From: Craterostigma plantagineum
Taxonomy: Eukaryota; Streptophyta; Magnoliopsida; Lamiales; Linderniaceae
Direction of reading: 5' to 3'
Assembly (NCBI GenBank): GCA_027422505.1
Contig: JAPQWV010000759.1
Location: forward strand, 124,001 to 188,000
DNA length: 64,000 bases
The notes under the pieces were generated by a model. The model was given only the letters and a program-made list of their open reading frames with translations, searched no databases and was not told where the DNA came from. Position numbers and translations under genes: made by a program. Numbering within the stretch: position 1 is the stretch's first letter; every line of letters begins with the position of its first letter. Below, piece after piece: positions 9,323 through 19,599 of this stretch.

Positions 9323-12300
9323 CTAAGCGTAATACCTCTTGAGTTTTGAGATGTTCCATGGGCGGGGTATTCTGCGCCCATCCTCATCCTCCAATTCGTA
9401 TGCGCCGCCTCCCAAAACGCGGGCCACTTTATAAGGACCCTCCCATGTCGAGTCTATCTTCTTCAGCGGCTTAAGTACATCGGCTCTCCTCAAGATTAAG
9501 TCTCCCACTTGGAATTGTCGAGGCCTTACCCTCCGGTCGTAAGCCGCTTTTACTCGACTCTTGTATTTTTCCATCCTTACCAAGGCTAGCTCCCTGATTT
9601 CCCCTATTAAGTCCAGATCTTCCCTTCGGAGCCGTGCGTTCTGCTCCTCTTCATAGTGGATGACCCTATGCGTCTCCATCCCTATTTCCACGGGTATCAG
9701 GGCGGCGGATCCATAGACTAACTGGAAAGGTGTTTCGTCCGTAGCTTCTCGCGGAGTGACGCGATATGCCCATAACACGGGGTCAAGGGATTCTAACCAT
9801 TTACCGCCCTCCTGGTCCAATCTGGCCTTGATCCCGTGGAGGATGGTGCGATTGGTGACCTCCACCTGTCCATTAGCTTGAGGGTGTCCTACTGAGACGA
9901 ACCTCTGCTGTATCTTCATCCCTGTGCAGAACTCACGGACTCGGGCTCCACAGAACTGCGTGCCATTATCGGAGATCAGGATTCGAGGGGCTCCAAACCT
10001 ACAGCAAATGTTATGCCACAAGAAATCTATCACGTTAGTTTCATCGATCTTGGCCACTGCCTTGGCTTCTACCCATTTGCTGAAATAGTCGACGGCGACT
10101 ATGATGAACTTTTTCTGAGCCTTGGCGACCGGCATAGGCCCGACTATGTCTATTCCCCATTTGTCAAATGGACAAGGGGAATGCATCAACCCCAGTTCTT
10201 CCGCGGGTACGTGGATCCTCGGGCCGTGTTTCTGGCAGCTTTCGCATCGTCTGACCAGCTCCTTAGCATCCCTCAATAGGGTCGGCCAGAAGTACCCGGC
10301 CCGGACCACTCTTCGAGCTACCGCCTTGTACCCGGCATGGTCGCCAGCACACCCTTCATGCACCTCTTCCAACACCGACATCCCTTCTTTTTTGGACAGG
10401 CATCGAGCGTAGGGATGTACAAAAGTCCTTTTGTATAACTCCCCTCCGATGAGGCAGAACTTTTGCCGAAACTTACTTGCGTCCTTGTGTGTAGGATCGC
10501 GCAAGGCGTCCAGGATAGGAGCCCTCCAATCTTCTTCCTCTCCTATACATCCCACCTGCTCCATCCGATTCTCTCGGCTAGCTGTCAGCATCGTCACCTT
10601 TCGGGTCCCCTCAGGGATTGCGGCGCTAGCCAACTTTGCCAAGGAATCCGCCCGTCCGTTCTCCTCTCGGGGGATCTGCCGTATCTCGAAGCTGTCGAAA
10701 GAGGCTTTTAGCTTTCCCACTCGCTCAGCGTACCTCACCATTTTCTCATTCTTAGCCTCGTAGTTCCCTTGGACTTGCTGAGTTACCAGCTGGGAATCCG
10801 AGTATATGACTACTGCGGTAGCTCCCAGATGGTTAAGGATCTCCATCCCTTTCACCAGGGCCTCGTACTCAGCCTCATTATTAGACGCTGGAAAGTCAAA
10901 TGTCACCGCGAATTGTAGTTCGTCCCCTTCGGGCGTAATGATGAGGACTCCTGCCCCGGCCCCAGTTGCTGTGGATGAGCCATCCACATAAGCTTTCCAA
11001 CTTGGTGACACCTCTCCTCGGGTAGATTCTAACAGAAAGTCCGACAAGGCCTGTCCCTTAATGGCGGGTCGCCTTTCGAACTCAACATCGTATTCGCCCA
11101 ACTCAACTGCCCACTTGACCATTCTTCCAGAAAGGTCTGGCCTACTCAGGGTTTGTTTCAATAATAAATTGGTACGTACCCGTACTTTATGAGATAGGAA
11201 ATAGGGGCGCAGCCTCCGAACCGACACCATTACTGCCAAGGCGGCCTTCTCGATCTCGGAGTACCTGCTTTCGGCTCCCTGCATTGTTTTACTCACGAAG
11301 TACACCGGCTTCTGGGTGTCACCCTCCTCTTTCAGGAGAACCGAACTCACGGCCTGCTCTCCTGTGGAAAAATACAAGATTAGTTCATCTCCAGGCAAGG
11401 GCTTGGTCAATAGCGGCATGTTGTGCAAGTAATTTCTTAGCCCCTCGAATGCCGACTGGCATTCTTCTGTCCATTCGAACAGGCATCCTTTTCGGAGTAT
11501 TCTGAAGAAGGGTAGGCTTTTATCTGCGGACTTGGCGATGAATCTGCTGAGTGCCGCCAACCTTCCCGTTAAGCGTTGAACCTCCTTGATGTTCCGCGGC
11601 GGCTGCATTTCCAGTATGGCCTTCACCTTATTGGGGTTCACCTCGATCCCCCTCTTGGTTACCATATACCCCAGGAACTTCCCCGACTGCACCCCAAAGG
11701 TACACTTCGCAGGGTTCAGTTTCATTCCACAGGTCCGGATGGTCTGGAAGGCTTCTTCTAAGTCCGCTACATGATCCTTGGCCCAAGTTGATTTAACTAA
11801 CATGTCATCCACGTATACCTCCATGTTACGACCCAACCGGCTCTTAAACACCGTATCAACCATCCGTTGGTAGGTAGCTCCTGCGTTCTTGAGTCCAAAG
11901 GGCATCCGGACATAACCATACGTGCCACCTGCCGTGACAAAGCAAACTTTATCCACGTCCTCCGGGTTCAGCTTAATCTGGTGATACCCCTGATAAGCGT
12001 CCATCATGCTTAACATTTCACATCCAGAGGTGGAATCTACCAGCTGATCTATCCTTGGTAAAGGATAGTGATCCTTAGGACAAGCTTTGTTGAGGTCCCG
12101 GAAGTCTACACACATCCTCCAGGACCCATTTCCTTTTTTGACCATGACGACATTGGCCAACCAGGTGGGAAACTGTACCTCTTTGACGTGTCCGGCTTTA
12201 AGCAGCTTCTCCACTTCCGTCCTGATGTCTTGGTCCCTTTCGACTCCGAACTGTCGGAGTCTCTGTTTCATCGGGTGGCTACCCGGGATTATGTTCAAGT

Positions 12301-14944
12301 GGTGCATGGCTATCCTCGGGTCCACCCCGGTCATGTCTGCTGGCGAAAAGGCGAAGAGGTCGGCATTCCTCCTAAGGCATTCGACCAGCTGCGATGCAAT
12401 CTCCTTATCCATCTTCGTTCCCACCTGAGTGGTGAAACCCTCCCTTCCTGGGTAAAGTTCCACTGTCAGCAGTTCTTCATCAGGTTGGGGCTGCAACCTC
12501 GTAGGCTCCCCGTCTTCCTGCTCTAACTTCGTTCGTTTTGCTTGTTTGGCCTCAACTCCATCTTTCTCCTTTCCTCCTGTCACAACCTTAACCTCATTGG
12601 CATAACAACGACGAGAGCTAACCTGGTCTCCTGAGACTTCCCCCACCTGGTCTCCTACTGGGAATTTGATCTTCAAGTGGTACGTCGAAGGTACTGCCCT
12701 GAATCCATTTATGGCTGGCCGCCCCAATATGATATTATATGAAGAAGTAGCATCGACAACCAGGAAGTTAACCATCCGTACCACCCGCCTAGGGGCTTCT
12801 CCTAGTCCCACGGGAAGTGTAACTTGGCCTAACGGCTGTATACCAGCTCCACCGAATCCGTATAAGGAAGTGGCCACCGGTTTCAGCTCCGTTCCCAACT
12901 TCATCTGCTTGAAGCAGTCTAAGAATAGGATATCTGCTGAACTACCCCCATCTATGAACACTCGTGACACGTTATATCCTGCCACGTCCGTGGTAATCAC
13001 GAGAGCGTCGTTATGGGGCCGAACGACATCGACCTCATCCTGTGCTCCAAACTGTATGTTCCCTGTGGTCTCCATCTGACCCACCAAGCTGCCTTCTGTC
13101 TGGGCCTTTCCTCTATCTCTCATTCTAGCATACGACTTCCGTGCTCTGTGTGAGTCCCCGCCATCTGGGCCTCCCACTATGATGAGGATATGAGCTCTCG
13201 GCTGGCTAGGTCCCGGCCTGTTGGGTTCCATCATAGGTTGTTTTCCCTTGTCGGGTAGCGGACCTTCCCTCTCCCGAGGCTGTGTTGGCGGGACCGGTCC
13301 TCTATCTCGATATATAAACTCCTTGAGATGCCCTGCCTTTATCAACCTTTCTATTTCATTCTTCAGATGCGTGCAGTTGTCGGTATGATGCCCATATTCA
13401 TTATGGTAGCGGCAGAAGGGCCCCGACGTGGGCTTTGGGTGTCCCCGCGGGTTGGCTCGAGGATACCGCATGTCTGGGTGTCTTGATGCCACAGCCAGGA
13501 CTTCTTCCAGGTTCGCTCGCAGAGGAGTGTATTTCTGATACCTAGGAGGGAATCTGTTCGCACCACCCGCCATAGGCCTTCTGATCGCTGGAGGGTGAGT
13601 GACCCGGACATTTGCCCTGCTCCTATTGTGGCTCTGTACTTCTTTCTTAGGCATCACTCTGGACGTTCCTTCTCGGATTTTCGCCAGCCTGCTTTCCTCC
13701 AGGTTTATGTACTTATCCGCTCTGCCCAACAGTTCCTCAAACGTTTGTGGGGGCTTTTTAGAGAGCGATGCGAAGAAGTCGCCAACCTGCAAACCATGAA
13801 CCAAAGCGTTAATTTTAACAGAGGTGGTGGCAGAGGGTACCCCCAAGGCTGCCACATTAAATCTTCTGATGTAAGATCTAAGGCTCTCGTCCGGTCGCTC
13901 CTTGATTTGAAACAAAGACATGTCCGACTTAGGTGGCTTCCTAGCGCTAGCAAACTGGTTGATGAACATCTCCTGGAACTCCTCAAACGAGTGGATAACC
14001 TCTGGTTCGAGCTGGCTGAACCACTGTTGAGCAGCCCTCACCAGAGTTGTCAGGAAGACTCTGCATTTCACTCCCTCCGAGAAGTTGTGCAGTAGGATGG
14101 TATTCTTGAAACGTAGCACGTGTTCCTCCGGGTCAGTGGTACCATCATACTCATATGGCAACTGTTTAAAGTTGAGCGCAACTTCCCCTTCCAACAACCC
14201 TTTGGCCAAAGGCGTACCGGCCTGATATAGCCCTCGCAGATGGGGCCTGGTTGTTTTGTTTCGGATCTCATCTAGTACTTTCCTGAGGTCCGACACTTGC
14301 CTCCTAAGCTCCTGTCCCTGGGAACTAACGCCTCCTTCTCGACCGCGCATGCCATAGCTTCTAACTTCCACTTGGTGTTCCCCAGCCTTCTCCTCTCCTT
14401 CCACCATGTGTCCACTGGCCATGGTCATCGGAGGCACGGCGTTCCTTGGATTCACCGGTCCTTCCTGAACTCCTCTAGAAGGTCCCCCTCGCCCACGCGT
14501 TGGGGCCTGCGGCCCCACATCTCTCTCTTCCTGGGTAACCTCTCTTCTCGGCGAGTCTCTGTCTGGCGGGCGACGCAAGGCTTCTTCCCCAGCCACCATG
14601 TTTTCTCCTACGGTTTCTTCCCACTCTGAGACATGGCCCTCTGAGGTTCTGACCTGAACGGAGAAGGGCTGCTTCCGTTTGCCCTTGCTCCTTGCCTTCT
14701 TAGCGGCTATGGCCGCGTCCACTGCATTCTTCACCAACAGATCTAGCTGTTCCACCGTCATGGTCACAGGGGTTTGAGGCGGTATGGCTCCAGATGGTCC
14801 CGCAAAGGTGGGCAGTGGTGTAACCACTGGGGCCTCGATCGGTGAAGCCTGCGTCAGAGCCGGCGCAGGACTTTCCCCCGATTTCCCCGCAGCTTCCTCA
14901 AACCGTCCTTGCAAGTTTTGTGCCAATGACGGCTGTTCCTCCAT
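9323..14944 (-). CDS. Tat-lineage gag-pol polyprotein (1873 aa, intact)
   Basis: A single open frame from ATG at 14944, about 190 nt inside the PBS. Order and approximate residues: retrotransposon gag (FKQLPYEYDG, ~280-420), zinc-knuckle-like CRYHNEYGHHTDNC (~510), aspartic protease FIDGGSSADIL (~665), RT with VDFRDLNKACPKDHYP (~930) and YVDDML (~1046), a first RNase H-like segment (~1150-1270), and an archaeal-type RNase H with YVDGSS (~1320), NNEAEYEAL, YSDSQLV and GRADSLAKLA. Integrase follows with GIDIVG (~1601), SDNGTQF (~1658) and GQVEVTNR (~1692), i.e. an intact DDE triad. The C-terminal WEGPYKV belongs to the integrase tail. No frameshift or stop was seen, so this copy may encode all enzymes for its own mobility. 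Gag and pol share one frame, so relative dosage would depend on proteolysis. Confidence 0.95.
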   Translation of the reverse strand: MEEQPSLAQNLQGRFEEAAGKSGESPAPALTQASPIEAPVVTPLPTFAGPSGAIPPQTPVTMTVEQLDLLVKNAVDAAIAAKKARSKGKRKQPFSVQVRTSEGHVSEWEETVGENMVAGEEALRRPPDRDSPRREVTQEERDVGPQAPTRGRGGPSRGVQEGPVNPRNAVPPMTMASGHMVEGEEKAGEHQVEVRSYGMRGREGGVSSQGQELRRQVSDLRKVLDEIRNKTTRPHLRGLYQAGTPLAKGLLEGEVALNFKQLPYEYDGTTDPEEHVLRFKNTILLHNFSEGVKCRVFLTTLVRAAQQWFSQLEPEVIHSFEEFQEMFINQFASARKPPKSDMSLFQIKERPDESLRSYIRRFNVAALGVPSATTSVKINALVHGLQVGDFFASLSKKPPQTFEELLGRADKYINLEESRLAKIREGTSRVMPKKEVQSHNRSRANVRVTHPPAIRRPMAGGANRFPPRYQKYTPLRANLEEVLAVASRHPDMRYPRANPRGHPKPTSGPFCRYHNEYGHHTDNCTHLKNEIERLIKAGHLKEFIYRDRGPVPPTQPREREGPLPDKGKQPMMEPNRPGPSQPRAHILIIVGGPDGGDSHRARKSYARMRDRGKAQTEGSLVGQMETTGNIQFGAQDEVDVVRPHNDALVITTDVAGYNVSRVFIDGGSSADILFLDCFKQMKLGTELKPVATSLYGFGGAGIQPLGQVTLPVGLGEAPRRVVRMVNFLVVDATSSYNIILGRPAINGFRAVPSTYHLKIKFPVGDQVGEVSGDQVSSRRCYANEVKVVTGGKEKDGVEAKQAKRTKLEQEDGEPTRLQPQPDEELLTVELYPGREGFTTQVGTKMDKEIASQLVECLRRNADLFAFSPADMTGVDPRIAMHHLNIIPGSHPMKQRLRQFGVERDQDIRTEVEKLLKAGHVKEVQFPTWLANVVMVKKGNGSWRMCVDFRDLNKACPKDHYPLPRIDQLVDSTSGCEMLSMMDAYQGYHQIKLNPEDVDKVCFVTAGGTYGYVRMPFGLKNAGATYQRMVDTVFKSRLGRNMEVYVDDMLVKSTWAKDHVADLEEAFQTIRTCGMKLNPAKCTFGVQSGKFLGYMVTKRGIEVNPNKVKAILEMQPPRNIKEVQRLTGRLAALSRFIAKSADKSLPFFRILRKGCLFEWTEECQSAFEGLRNYLHNMPLLTKPLPGDELILYFSTGEQAVSSVLLKEEGDTQKPVYFVSKTMQGAESRYSEIEKAALAVMVSVRRLRPYFLSHKVRVRTNLLLKQTLSRPDLSGRMVKWAVELGEYDVEFERRPAIKGQALSDFLLESTRGEVSPSWKAYVDGSSTATGAGAGVLIITPEGDELQFAVTFDFPASNNEAEYEALVKGMEILNHLGATAVVIYSDSQLVTQQVQGNYEAKNEKMVRYAERVGKLKASFDSFEIRQIPREENGRADSLAKLASAAIPEGTRKVTMLTASRENRMEQVGCIGEEEDWRAPILDALRDPTHKDASKFRQKFCLIGGELYKRTFVHPYARCLSKKEGMSVLEEVHEGCAGDHAGYKAVARRVVRAGYFWPTLLRDAKELVRRCESCQKHGPRIHVPAEELGLMHSPCPFDKWGIDIVGPMPVAKAQKKFIIVAVDYFSKWVEAKAVAKIDETNVIDFLWHNICCRFGAPRILISDNGTQFCGARVREFCTGMKIQQRFVSVGHPQANGQVEVTNRTILHGIKARLDQEGGKWLESLDPVLWAYRVTPREATDETPFQLVYGSAALIPVEIGMETHRVIHYEEEQNARLRREDLDLIGEIRELALVRMEKYKSRVKAAYDRRVRPRQFQVGDLILRRADVLKPLKKIDSTWEGPYKVARVLGGGAYELEDEDGRRIPRPWNISKLKRYYA

Positions 14945-15134
14945 CGTGGTTAACGTCTATTCGTCTCTAAGATCTACTACTCCTCTAGCAACGACAACCT
15001 TCCACTGTCTCTCTCCCGTTTCTTCAGATAACACGATCTCAGCTTGCCTTCCTCGACCTATCTTCAAGCAGACCCAGAAACAGTCTGCCTTCCTTGCCGT
15101 TACTACCCAGCGCACTCACGTCTCAAGCCATCTT

Positions 15135-15151
15135 TCCCACAGACGGCGCCA
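15135..15151 (-). promoter_or_regulatory. Primer binding site of the Tat element
   Basis: Immediately inside the 5' LTR, the minus strand reads TGGCGCCGTCTGTGGGA after a 2-bp spacer. TGGCGCCG is the start typical of plant Ty3/gypsy PBSs that pair with a host tRNA 3' end. The exact tRNA was not determined. Confidence 0.85.
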
Positions 15152-15153
15152 TT

Positions 15154-15858
15154 TGATGCGGGTATGACCCCGATCAACGATATTTGGTTCGGGAAAGGCG
15201 GTGATGGGTAAGACGGACTGGGCCTTGATGTTCTTGGAGTGTTTTAGGGTTTATACTTTAGTGCTATGAAGGAAAGGAATGAGAGAGACAAGGATTTAAC
15301 GTGGTTCGGACAGGTGTCCTACGTCCACGGGCCGCCGGAAACAGTATCCACTAGTCACAGTCGCGAAATACACACACAGACCTCACTTCGCTCGTTACAG
15401 TGCTTTCATGGTGAAAGAATGGATGAAGAAGATGAATAATGTAGAAAAATATCTAAGTGTCTTGGTGTTATGTTGATTCTTGCCTTGATCTCGTCTCTCT
15501 CTATTCACATATACCCAAATTCCCTTTGTTTGCCTAGCTGGCATACTCCCAGGACCACTTGACAGCGACAGGCAGTACATCCTGAGAGGAGACAGCACCT
15601 GCGATCGTACTGTTGTCAGACTGACGCGCGCCTCCTCTGTTTATAATGTCATCCAATCACCAAATGCCACGTGTTCCCTGGTCGGCCCTTATCCAATATT
15701 TCCCGCTCAAGGTGCCTTGCTGCTGGGACCCACTTCACCTTTTCCGTACAGGGTCACAGGTCCCCACGTGTACTGCCCATCTGGACATATGTCCCAAAAG
15801 TCACTATCTTCAGGTGTCCGAGTAAGGAGGAATGCTAGGCTAAAATTCACCCCTATCA
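15154..15858 (-). repeat. Tat element 5' LTR
   Basis: 705 bp, identical in length to the 3' LTR with three transitions. It should carry the promoter for the minus-strand gag-pol transcript, but I did not find a convincing TATA element in it. TSD TATCT follows at 15859. Confidence 0.95.
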
Positions 15859-15859
15859 T

Positions 15860-16450
15860 ATCTAATATTATATATTGAGATCTATATATTTAGATCGACA
15901 TCTTGGTGCATCATTTAAAATCGTATATACATATCGAAATCATTTCAGGAACAAGACCTCGAAATCCTATAATCAAAACTCAACATCTATTTCAACATTC
16001 ATGTCGAGATCTATACCTAACCTCATGTCGAGATTCATTTTGCTAGGTGTCTCAAAGTCTTTATTTAAATGTCAAAATATATATCGAGATTTTGTGTGTA
16101 GTATTTAAACAATATCGAACTTTATATGTCGAGATCCTTGTTTAGAATATCGACATATAACATCGACATCTTATTTATAAATCCCACCTACATCTCGAAA
16201 TCTTACCATGTCGCTAGGTGTATTGATTGATGAATCTCGACATATAGATATCGAGATCTATCTAATATTATATATCAAGATTTATGTTGGTATCGACATC
16301 TTAGTATATGACCTCGAAGACACATAAAATCGTAATCCTTATGTATTATTTAATAATGTCAAGATTTATCTTGATATTAATATCGAAATCTATGTTACCA
16401 TTCCATAACCAAGCTCGACATTTATCTTAAGAAAATGTCGAGATTCATTG
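15860..16450. repeat. TCGAGAT/ATCTCGA motif-rich part of the solo LTR
   Basis: Dozens of short words such as TCGAGATCT, ATCGACATC and ATCTCGACAT recur at irregular 15-40-bp spacing, continuing the motif at 4331-4345 just before the Tat insertion. No coding potential. Confidence 0.6.
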
Positions 16451-17102
16451 CAAAATTGGTTTCGAAATTTATAAAAGTCAAAACTAGGGTTTTCAAATTA
16501 AGCCAATTTTGGGAAATTATAACTAGTCTAACAAACCCTAATTTTATATGTTTGTATACTTAGGGTTCGAAGGTTAGCGACATACCGTACGATAAATTTA
16601 ATAGCTAAGGATACCAGGTAAGTGGAAATCGCAACTACAACACATAATTATATGTGTATGAAATTATGTGTCTATGTGTCTTTCATGATTTTTGTGACTT
16701 CTATGATTTCTATATGGCGTAAATTTACGTATTTTTATGTGACGTAAATTATTCTATGAATATTGTACGCATGTTTATATGATTCATGGCAGGAATATGC
16801 ACGCACGACTAGTATGAGAGTCAGGGAAATAGCGTGCATGAGTATAAGATCGCGTGAGAGCGATGTATATTTGCCGATATAGGCATTTGTGTCGACTCAA
16901 TGATGAGTCACGGCTCTTCTATGCTACCACGGCGATTCACGAACCCGAATTACCTGATTCACGAAAGGCAGGGGGAATACCCCGTAGCGGGAGATGCAAC
17001 CTGGAGGATGCGACTCGAGGGTATGAGCGGCACAGAGGGAACCTCGAGTGTTGGCGACCTCGTAGTAAGCTACCAGTGAGAAGCGCCCGCGTGTCAGACC
17101 GC

Positions 17103-17290
17103 ATTGGGATGGAAAGGCGCCTTAGGGTTAAACGAAATTTGTGTGCCCGGGTTAGCCTCTCAATGGGACGGCATTGGGATTGAAAGGCACTAGTAGCCTC
17201 TCAGTGTGGATCACACTGGGATTGAAAGGCACTAGTAGCCTCTCACTGTGTACCGCATTGGGATTGAAAGGCACCATAGGGTTACGCACA
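17103..17290. repeat. Short tandem repeats GGGATTGAAAGGC in the solo LTR
   Basis: CATTGGGAT(T/G)GAAAGGC occurs at about 17103, 17173, 17215 and 17257. The last three are spaced 42 bp, with CTAGTAGCCTCTCA between. No protein is supported here. Confidence 0.75.
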
Positions 17291-17869
17291 GATTGAGTAC
17301 TCGGGTTTAGCCTCCCAGTGTGTGTACTGCCACTTGTACCCTTAGGGGTTTGAGCTCTATATGGTGCATAGTAAGATTGAAAGCCGAGGGCCCAAATATG
17401 TTATGAAAGGTCAAGAAGAATGTGAGAAAGGTCAGGAAGAATGTGAGAAGTAGATAGAATTGGCGCGGATGCCTTCACTATTTAGGTCACGTGCATTGCA
17501 TGCATGATTTTCACTTACTGAGCTTTATAAGCTCATTCCACGTTTTTATGTGTTGTAGGACCCCGCGATCACGGTACGTGATAATTTTCACAGCGAGGCT
17601 AACTTTTGATGCTTCCGGGGACTTTTGAGATGGAAGTGTGTGCATGGATGCGACCTCGTGGAGGCCCAGTAGATAGATTTATTTTGACCCGCATGCGCGC
17701 TTTCCTATGTAAATAGGACCCACTATGATTTTGTAGACAACGTTACTATTCCTTTTTATAAAAGGAAAAATTTTATCCGAAATTTCATACGACCTGTTTC
17801 ATTATTAAGCCATTATTCGCGTAGACTAGTTAAGAAAGCAGTGGTGGAAGGCGGGGCTGCCACACTAGT

Positions 17870-17908
17870 GTATCAATCATCAAGAAATAATTCAACTTTA
17901 CACTTTCA
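17870..17908 (+). repeat. Tail of the old copia LTR after the nest
   Basis: Continues the LTR that was cut at 2905; the proposed end is CACTTTCA at 17908. The end is inferred from the CA terminus only. Confidence 0.5.
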
Positions 17909-18530
17909 AAGACTCCATTTTAACTTGCAAATACTTAAATTATAATACATATAAATATAAGAAAATACGTTTACCACTAATGTAGTATTATGATATTCAG
18001 CTATATCTAATGAGCTTACGAAAAGTCGGTGATGACAATTCATGTGAGATTGTAAATTCGAACGAAAAATACTTCTTATGTCGTAGTATCAGTTGTCAAA
18101 TTGGATTTATATCGAATTTACATATATTCTTCAATCTCAAAACATACTCCACAAGAAGCACCGGTTGTCATATTATATGAAGCCACCTTGAACGGGTAAT
18201 AATTCATCACATGACGCAGTTAAGACTATGTTTATCCATGACCCGAACAACCGGTCATCAGAATAACATATTAATTTCTCTCTCCTCCACATACTCAACC
18301 TACAGCTCAATAATTTTCATACTTTATCAACAACCCAATACAACCCATAATATTTATTTATTTTTATCTAATAAATGTATTTGTATTTTATAATTATTTT
18401 GATTATTGTTAAAAAAGTGTGCAAAATATATTAAATTATATTATCTTAAAAGCTCTTAATTATTAAAAAATATGATACATTCGCTATATCTTCTTGTGTG
18501 TGTCGGAAAACTTTACTATCATATCTAGGG
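17909..18530. other. AT-rich intergenic sequence, no gene seen
   Basis: High AT content with only short open frames and no motif or repeat I can name. Confidence 0.6.
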
Positions 18531-19030
18531 GGAGTCTTGAAAAATTATGCACATATATAAGGGGAGTCTTGAGCACTTGCACAAATTAAGGGGGAGTTTC
18601 TGTAACCGAGATAGTAATTTTCATTACCTTTAAAATCAACAATCTCTTAAACGGCGAAACTCAAAACTAAAATATCAAAATCTTTAAATTTTATCTCGGC
18701 AAAATTGAGTACCCGAAACTCATTCGAATCAATCCAAACTAACATTTTCTAAAGGCCTTTAAAATTTTACACGGCAAAACTGATCATCGCCCGAAACTGA
18801 TTCGAATTGATCGGAACTGAAATTTTAAACCCCTTTGTAATTTCTACTCGGCGAAACTGAGAATCATCCGAAACTACTTTCGATAATCTGTATAAATAGT
18901 GTTTTGCCCTAAACTCAGTCATTTTTCATCGATTCTTCCGATTTACTCTCAGAATTCTCTCTGCAATCGCACACAAAACTCGTCACTATCACACACAAAT
19001 CCTATTTTTTCACGATTTTTGCAGTTCAAA
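18531..19030 (+). promoter_or_regulatory. LTR- or promoter-like region with TATA box at 18891-18899
   Basis: Purine runs GGGGGAGTC occur at 18530, 18561 and 18589 (AAGGGGGAGTTTC), the last followed by TGTAACCGAG, which looks like a polypurine tract and LTR start. TATAAATAG at 18891 precedes a C/T-rich leader (to about 19030). Words like CCCGAAACTGATTCGAA repeat through 18640-19400. It could be an LTR giving the promoter of the relic at 19600-23000, but no partner LTR was found. Confidence 0.4.
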
Positions 19031-19599
19031 ACACACTATCGGTAAGGAAAACATGGCATCTGCAAGTTTTAACTGCTATTGTTCTTATTATTGCAGGATT
19101 TGCAGATTAGGGTTTGAATGAGTTCGCTCGAATCGCACCCAAATTGCATTTCGATTGAACTTCATTCGTCCGAAACTCAATCGGCCGATCAGATTTTTCT
19201 GTAGCACTTAACCTTCACCCGAAACTGATTTATAATAACAATATGATTTTAATCGCCCGATGACATACTTTCGCCCGAAACTTCTTTATAATAACACTAT
19301 GATTTGAATCGCCTGATTGAATACCTTGCCCAAAACTGAACTATAACGTTATTGAGATTAAGATCGCCCGATTGAAGACCTCGCCGATTGATTGTTAAAT
19401 ATCCAATTTTTTTTGTATCGGCCAATCCAACTTCATGAAATTGACTTCGGAAGTTTTTCTTTGTCCCAAAGTGTTACAACATTTAGTTTCTTCACGTCTT
19501 TCACATTGGTGCCTCAAATGATTATCTACTAACCTCTTGATCTTATCTTACAGAATTATCAAAAAGGTGCGACAAATTGCTGATATTTTTGCTTCAAAT

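Larger units (their letters stand above)
4347..15858 (-). mobile_element. Full-length young Ty3/gypsy Tat-lineage retrotransposon
   Basis: An 11,512-bp element on the minus strand with 705-bp LTRs, a primer binding site, one uninterrupted gag-pol, a tandem-repeat region, an antisense extra ORF and a polypurine tract, flanked by the exact 5-bp TSD TATCT (4342-4346 and 15859-15863). The two LTRs have no indels and differ only at 4778/15585, 4916/15723 and 4919/15726, all transitions. This and the intact 1873-aa polyprotein indicate a recent insertion that could be autonomous. The Tat call rests on the second, archaeal-type RNase H after RT and the large non-gag-pol region next to the 3' LTR, both known for that lineage. 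Confidence 0.95.
2906..17864. mobile_element. 3.44-kb solo LTR (interrupted by the Tat element)
   Basis: The sequence begins TGTAATACCCCG at 2906 and ends GGGGCTGCCACA at 17864. It is flanked by identical 5-bp duplications CTAGT (2901-2905 and 17865-17869). Removing the inserted Tat element (4347-15858) and its TSD copy (15859-15863) leaves 1441 + 2001 = 3442 bp with TG...CA ends and no coding domains, as expected for a solo LTR left by LTR-LTR recombination. The TGTAATACCCC start resembles large-LTR chromoviruses such as Tekay/Del; this family call is from memory and weak. It contains a TCGAGAT motif array (15860-16450) and short GGGATTGAAAGGC repeats (17103-17290). Confidence 0.85.

Noticed and set aside
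10013..14629. Many plus-strand frames of 60-166 codons
   Set aside because: Shadows of the intact minus-strand gag-pol.
16854..17183. 109-codon frame rich in Arg
   Set aside because: Falls in short repeats of the solo LTR and has no domain.
18211..18393. 60-codon frame at 18211
   Set aside because: AT-driven, Ser/Thr/Tyr-rich, no support.
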